A stretch of DNA of 8,057 bases from Paracoccaceae bacterium. GTDB taxonomy: Bacteria > Pseudomonadota > Alphaproteobacteria > Rhodobacterales > Rhodobacteraceae. Shown one piece after another: positions 5,933 to 8,057 of this stretch. The first letter of the stretch is position 1, and each line of letters starts with the position of its first letter. A program made the position numbers and the translations under genes. Where the stretch lies: the NCBI GenBank assembly GCA_021767525.1, contig JAASTF010000135.1, positions 1-8,057 of the forward strand, given 5' to 3'. Below the pieces are notes generated by a model that was given only the letters and a program-made list of their open reading frames with translations, was not told where the DNA came from and made no database searches.

Positions 5933-5950
5933 TATCAACGTCGGGTTAAC
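5933..5950 (-). promoter_or_regulatory. CtrA-like box overlapping a -35 element of the spike gene
   Basis: The minus strand reads GTTAACCCGACGTTGATA. It contains TTAA-N7-TTGA, one mismatch from the CtrA core; read on the plus strand it is TCAA-N7-TTAAC. Its right half overlaps TTGATA, five of six matches to the -35 consensus, about 70 bases before the spike start. No good -10 is found 16 to 18 bases further (TGCGGC region), which would suit an activator-dependent promoter. CtrA sites overlapping -35 are typical of activated promoters in Caulobacter. Confidence 0.35.
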
Positions 5951-5962
5951 GGCGCCTGAGAC

Positions 5963-5975
5963 CACCGTGACGGTG
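5963..5975. promoter_or_regulatory. 13-bp perfect palindrome, possible operator
   Basis: CACCGT-G-ACGGTG is a perfect palindrome with six-base arms, 13 bases upstream of the CtrA-like box and about 100 bases before the spike start. It could be a dimeric repressor site or chance. A similar palindrome (CACGGTCACCGTG) occurs at 1339-1351 inside the transpeptidase coding end, where codon content explains it, so weight is low. Confidence 0.2.
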
Positions 5976-6003
5976 CCCGGTCTGCCGCCCGCTGCCAAAA
6001 GGA

Positions 6004-6085
6004 ATCGCGCCTATGGCGCGATGCAGGGTTTGCGCCGCGGCTGCGCCGCGTCGCCGATGTGGGGGCTCTGCCCCCACAGCCCCCG
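6004..6085. repeat. Cluster of three hairpins, dispersed-palindrome-like element
   Basis: Three perfect inverted repeats with 3-base loops follow one another: ATCGCGCC-TAT-GGCGCGAT (6004-6022), CGCGGC-TGC-GCCGCG (6036-6050) and TGTGGGGGC-TCT-GCCCCCACA (6058-6078). The last is followed by CCCCCGGAGTTT (6080-6091), a sequence I recall as common beside GGGGGC-type hairpins dispersed between genes in Rhodobacteraceae genomes. The cluster lies 3' of the DUF4864 gene (stop at 6110) and upstream of the spike gene, so on the minus strand it can form strong RNA hairpins that end or stabilise the DUF4864 transcript. No T-run follows. Copy number in the genome cannot be seen from this window. Confidence 0.6.
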
Positions 6086-6109
6086 GAGTTTACCTGGCAA
6101 GATGAAGGA

Positions 6110-6511
6110 TCAGGCCGCGGCGCCCGGCGCTTTCAGCAGCTGCACGCCGTTGATCTGCCAGCCGTTTTCGGTTTCGATCATCTGGTAATCCAGCAGGTGC
6201 ACGCGCCCCGCCGTATCGGTGATCTGCACGCGCTGCCACAGGTTGCCCTGAATTTCCCGCAGGTCGAGATACCGCACCTCGGCCGGGCGCCAGACCATCG
6301 GATAGCCGTTGCGCACCATCGTTCCGAAATTCTCGGGCGTGCGGAAGATGCTTTTGATATTCGGGCTGGCAAAGGTAAAGGCGCGGTCGAAATCATCGGC
6401 CTTGAACGCCTGCAATTGCTGATCGATCACGTCGGTGATCGCCTGCTGTTGCGCCTGGACCGGCAGGGCAAGGCCAAGGACCAGGGCAAGGGACATGAAA
6501 AAGCTGCGCAT
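6110..6511 (-). CDS. DUF4864 family exported protein
   Basis: This 133-residue protein has a Sec signal peptide at 1-20 (MRSFFMSLALVLGLALPVQA) with no lipobox cysteine, so it should be free in the periplasm. The mature part matches what I know of the DUF4864 family, an uncharacterised group frequent in alphaproteobacteria: a leading helix AITDVIDQQLQAFKADDFDRAFTFAS (24-49), the strongly conserved block SPNIKSIFRTPENFGTMVRNGYPMVWRP (49-76), then antiparallel strands (YLDLREI, WQRVQITD, VHLLDYQMIE, GWQINGVQLL). The pattern of a helical start plus a curved sheet resembles the NTF2-like fold, whose members bind small ligands or act as dimerisation modules. Function is unknown. The start is fixed by a perfect AGGAGGT (6519-6525) seven bases upstream. 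It follows lysK by 61 bases on the same strand, but a hairpin with U5 overlaps its start, which may uncouple or attenuate it. Confidence 0.88.
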   Translation of the reverse strand: MRSFFMSLALVLGLALPVQAQQQAITDVIDQQLQAFKADDFDRAFTFASPNIKSIFRTPENFGTMVRNGYPMVWRPAEVRYLDLREIQGNLWQRVQITDTAGRVHLLDYQMIETENGWQINGVQLLKAPGAAA

Positions 6512-6534
6512 CGGGCATACCTCCTGCGCAGCTT
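6498..6534 (-). promoter_or_regulatory. Hairpin with U5 enclosing the Shine-Dalgarno and start of the DUF4864 gene
   Basis: AAGCTGCGCA (6501-6510) and TGCGCAGCTT (6525-6534) are perfect 10-base inverted arms around a 14-base loop. In the minus-strand RNA the loop holds GGAGGU, the A of the start codon is its last base, and the U and G of AUG are paired in the stem. The stem is followed at once by five U residues (6502-6498). The structure thus looks both like an intrinsic terminator for lysK transcripts and like a translation-initiation hairpin for the next gene. A smaller stem GCCCC/GGGGC (6541-6556) lies just before it. Confidence 0.5.
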
Positions 6535-6572
6535 AGATAGGCCCCCGCGCTGGGGCGTCAAAACCGGGGCCG

Positions 6573-8057
6573 TCAGGCGGCCAGCTTACCCGCCAGGCCC
6601 GCGTCGATCAGGGCGATGGTTTCATCGACACCGTAAAGCGCGATGAACCCGCCGAAACGTGGGCCCTGGCTGGCGCCCAGCAGCACCTCGTAAAGCGCCT
6701 TGAACCAGTCGCGCAGCGGGTCGAACCGGTCGCGCCCCACGTCGTAGACGATGCCCTGCAGGGTTTCGTCATCGGTCGCGCCCTCATGCGCGGCAAGCGC
6801 ATCGCGCAGCGCGACCAGCGCCTCGCGTTCGGCATCGGTGGGGGCGCGGTAGGTCTTGGTGGGCTTCACGAAATCGTTGTAATAGCGCACGGCAAAGCCC
6901 GCCGCCTGGTCCAGGTCGGGATGCGTCTCGGGGCTGGCCTCGGGCGCGTAGCGGCGGATAAAGCCCCACAGCGTATCCTTGTCCTCGGCCGAGGACACGC
7001 TTGCCAGGTTCAGCAGCATCGAGAACGGCACCACCATCTTCGACTCGGGCGGATTGCCGTTGTGAATGTGCCAGACCGGATTGTTCACCTGCTGCGCCGC
7101 GTCCTGGCCGGGGAAAGCGCGCAATTGCTGGTGATACTCGTCCACCGCCCGCGGGATCACGTCGAAATACAGCCGCTTGGCCGTCTTGGGCTTCTGGTAC
7201 ATGAAATACGACAGGCTTTCGGTCGAGGCATAGGTCAGCCATTCGTCGATCGTCAGGCCATTGCCCTTGGATTTCGAAATCTTCTCGCCGTTTTCATCCA
7301 GGAACAGCTCATAGGTGAAATGCTCGGGCTTCTTGCCGCCCAGGATCTCGCAAATGCGGTCATAGATCGGCGTGTTGGTGCTGTGATCCTTGCCATACAT
7401 CTCGAAATCCACGTCCAGCGCGGCCCAGCGGGCGCCGAAATCGGGCTTCCATTGCAGTTTCACGTTGCCACCTGTCACCGGCAGCGTCCATTCCCGGCCA
7501 TCCTCGTCGTCGAACGTGATCTCGCCGCGGGCGGCATCCACGTTTTTCATCGGCACATAGAGGACACGGCCGGTTTCGGGGTGGATCGGCAGGAAAATCG
7601 AATAGGTCTGGCGGCGTTCTTCGCGCAAGCTTTTCAGCATCACCGCCATCAGGTCGTCATAACGCTCGGCCGCGCGCAGCAGCACGGTGTCGAACTGGCC
7701 GGTGCGGTAGAACTCGGTGGCGCTGATGAACTCGTATTCGAACCCGAACGTATCCAGGAACCGGCGCAGCATCGCGTTGTTGTGATGGCCGAAACTTTCA
7801 TGGGTGCCGAACGGATCGGGCACGCTCGTCAGCGGGCGTTGCAAATGGTCACGCAGCATCTCGGGCTGGGGCACGTTGTCGGGCACCTTGCGCATCCCGT
7901 CCAGGTCGTCGGAAAAGCAGATCAGCCGCGTCGGGATGTCGCTGATCAACTCGAACGCGCGGCGGATCATCGTGGTGCGCAGCACCTCGCCGAAGGTGCC
8001 GATATGCGGCAGGCCCGACGGGCCATAGCCGGTTTCAAACAGCACATGGCCCTTTTC
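6573..8057 (-). CDS. lysK: Lysine--tRNA ligase, class I (N-terminus outside window)
   Basis: The open frame runs from the window edge to the stop at 6573, giving 494 residues of a class I lysyl-tRNA synthetase (also named lysS in some annotations), which charges tRNA-Lys in the cytoplasm. The fragment begins EKGHVLFETGYGPSGLPHIGTFGE, so the HIGH-type motif HIGT is at residues 18-21; the second catalytic signature KISKS is at about 259-263, followed by KGNGLTIDEWL. LICFSDDLDGMRKVP (45-59) is also typical of the class I family. Family members are near 520-530 residues, so only about 30-40 N-terminal residues should be missing; an internal GTG at 8045 is not the true start because it falls inside the first beta strand of the Rossmann fold. 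The C-terminal half is the usual helical anticodon-binding part. Most bacteria use the unrelated class II enzyme; class I is normal in alphaproteobacteria and archaea. The DUF4864 gene follows by 61 bases. Confidence 0.97.
   Translation of the reverse strand, partial: EKGHVLFETGYGPSGLPHIGTFGEVLRTTMIRRAFELISDIPTRLICFSDDLDGMRKVPDNVPQPEMLRDHLQRPLTSVPDPFGTHESFGHHNNAMLRRFLDTFGFEYEFISATEFYRTGQFDTVLLRAAERYDDLMAVMLKSLREERRQTYSIFLPIHPETGRVLYVPMKNVDAARGEITFDDEDGREWTLPVTGGNVKLQWKPDFGARWAALDVDFEMYGKDHSTNTPIYDRICEILGGKKPEHFTYELFLDENGEKISKSKGNGLTIDEWLTYASTESLSYFMYQKPKTAKRLYFDVIPRAVDEYHQQLRAFPGQDAAQQVNNPVWHIHNGNPPESKMVVPFSMLLNLASVSSAEDKDTLWGFIRRYAPEASPETHPDLDQAAGFAVRYYNDFVKPTKTYRAPTDAEREALVALRDALAAHEGATDDETLQGIVYDVGRDRFDPLRDWFKALYEVLLGASQGPRFGGFIALYGVDETIALIDAGLAGKLAA

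Noticed and set aside
3823..5949. A 708-codon open frame on the plus strand, antisense to the spike gene.
   Set aside because: It is rich in H, R, A, D and G with no domain, no signal and no ribosome binding site. High GC at third positions of the true gene removes stops from the opposite frame, while the minus-strand frame has a recognised fold.

Overview
The window is a high-GC stretch (roughly 60-65% GC by eye) of a housekeeping and accessory chromosomal region that most resembles Rhodobacterales (Rhodobacteraceae/Roseobacteraceae, Alphaproteobacteria). The grounds are a class I lysyl-tRNA synthetase with HIGT and KISKS motifs, a DUF4864-type periplasmic protein, a signal-less pectate-lyase-fold protein of a type I associate with this order, a palindromic element ending in CCCCCGGAGTTT, and TTAA-N7-TTAAC-like sites as bound by the alphaproteobacterial regulator CtrA. 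No rRNA, tRNA, CRISPR array, transposase or integrase gene was seen, and no gene-free stretch exceeds about 245 bases.

Layout, left to right. (1) 1-647 minus: the first 215 residues of a multi-pass membrane histidine kinase, cut by the window edge just after its phospho-acceptor histidine. (2) 853-1284 plus: thioredoxin 2 (trxC), divergent from the kinase; the 205-bp spacer holds a perfect CtrA-type box. (3) 1334-1888 minus: Tat-exported L,D-transpeptidase (YkuD), convergent with trxC, with a GC-rich hairpin between the two stop codons. (4) 1991-2398 and 2465-2785 minus: an UspF-like universal stress protein and an antibiotic-biosynthesis-monooxygenase (ABM) fold protein, a likely two-gene operon with matching ribosome binding sites. 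(5) 2920-3555 plus: small secreted outer-membrane beta-barrel-like protein, divergent from the ABM gene across a spacer with a second CtrA-like box. (6) 3580-5865 minus: a 761-residue parallel beta-helix protein without a signal peptide, best explained as a virion-type spike; a GTA head-spike (GhsB-like) role is a testable hypothesis. A third CtrA-like box lies upstream and overlaps a TTGATA -35-like element. (7) 5963-6078: a small palindrome and a run of three 3-nt-loop hairpins. (8) 6110-6511 minus: DUF4864 lipoprotein-like or periplasmic protein, more precisely a Sec-exported protein with no lipobox, whose start codon and Shine-Dalgarno sit in a 10-bp hairpin followed by U5. (9) 6573-8057 minus: lysK, missing its N-terminus.

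How the parts may work together. Most genes look like independent stress, envelope and translation functions (thiol redox, peptidoglycan cross-linking, stress protein, outer-membrane protein). The less obvious thread is regulatory. By eye TTAA occurs only about five times in the window, and four of these occurrences lie in three intergenic TTAA-N7-TTAA-like arrangements, upstream of the kinase, the ABM/outer-membrane pair and the spike gene. That suggests part of the window belongs to the CtrA regulon, which in Rhodobacterales covers motility, gene transfer agents and signalling. This is inference from sequence and has not been tested.
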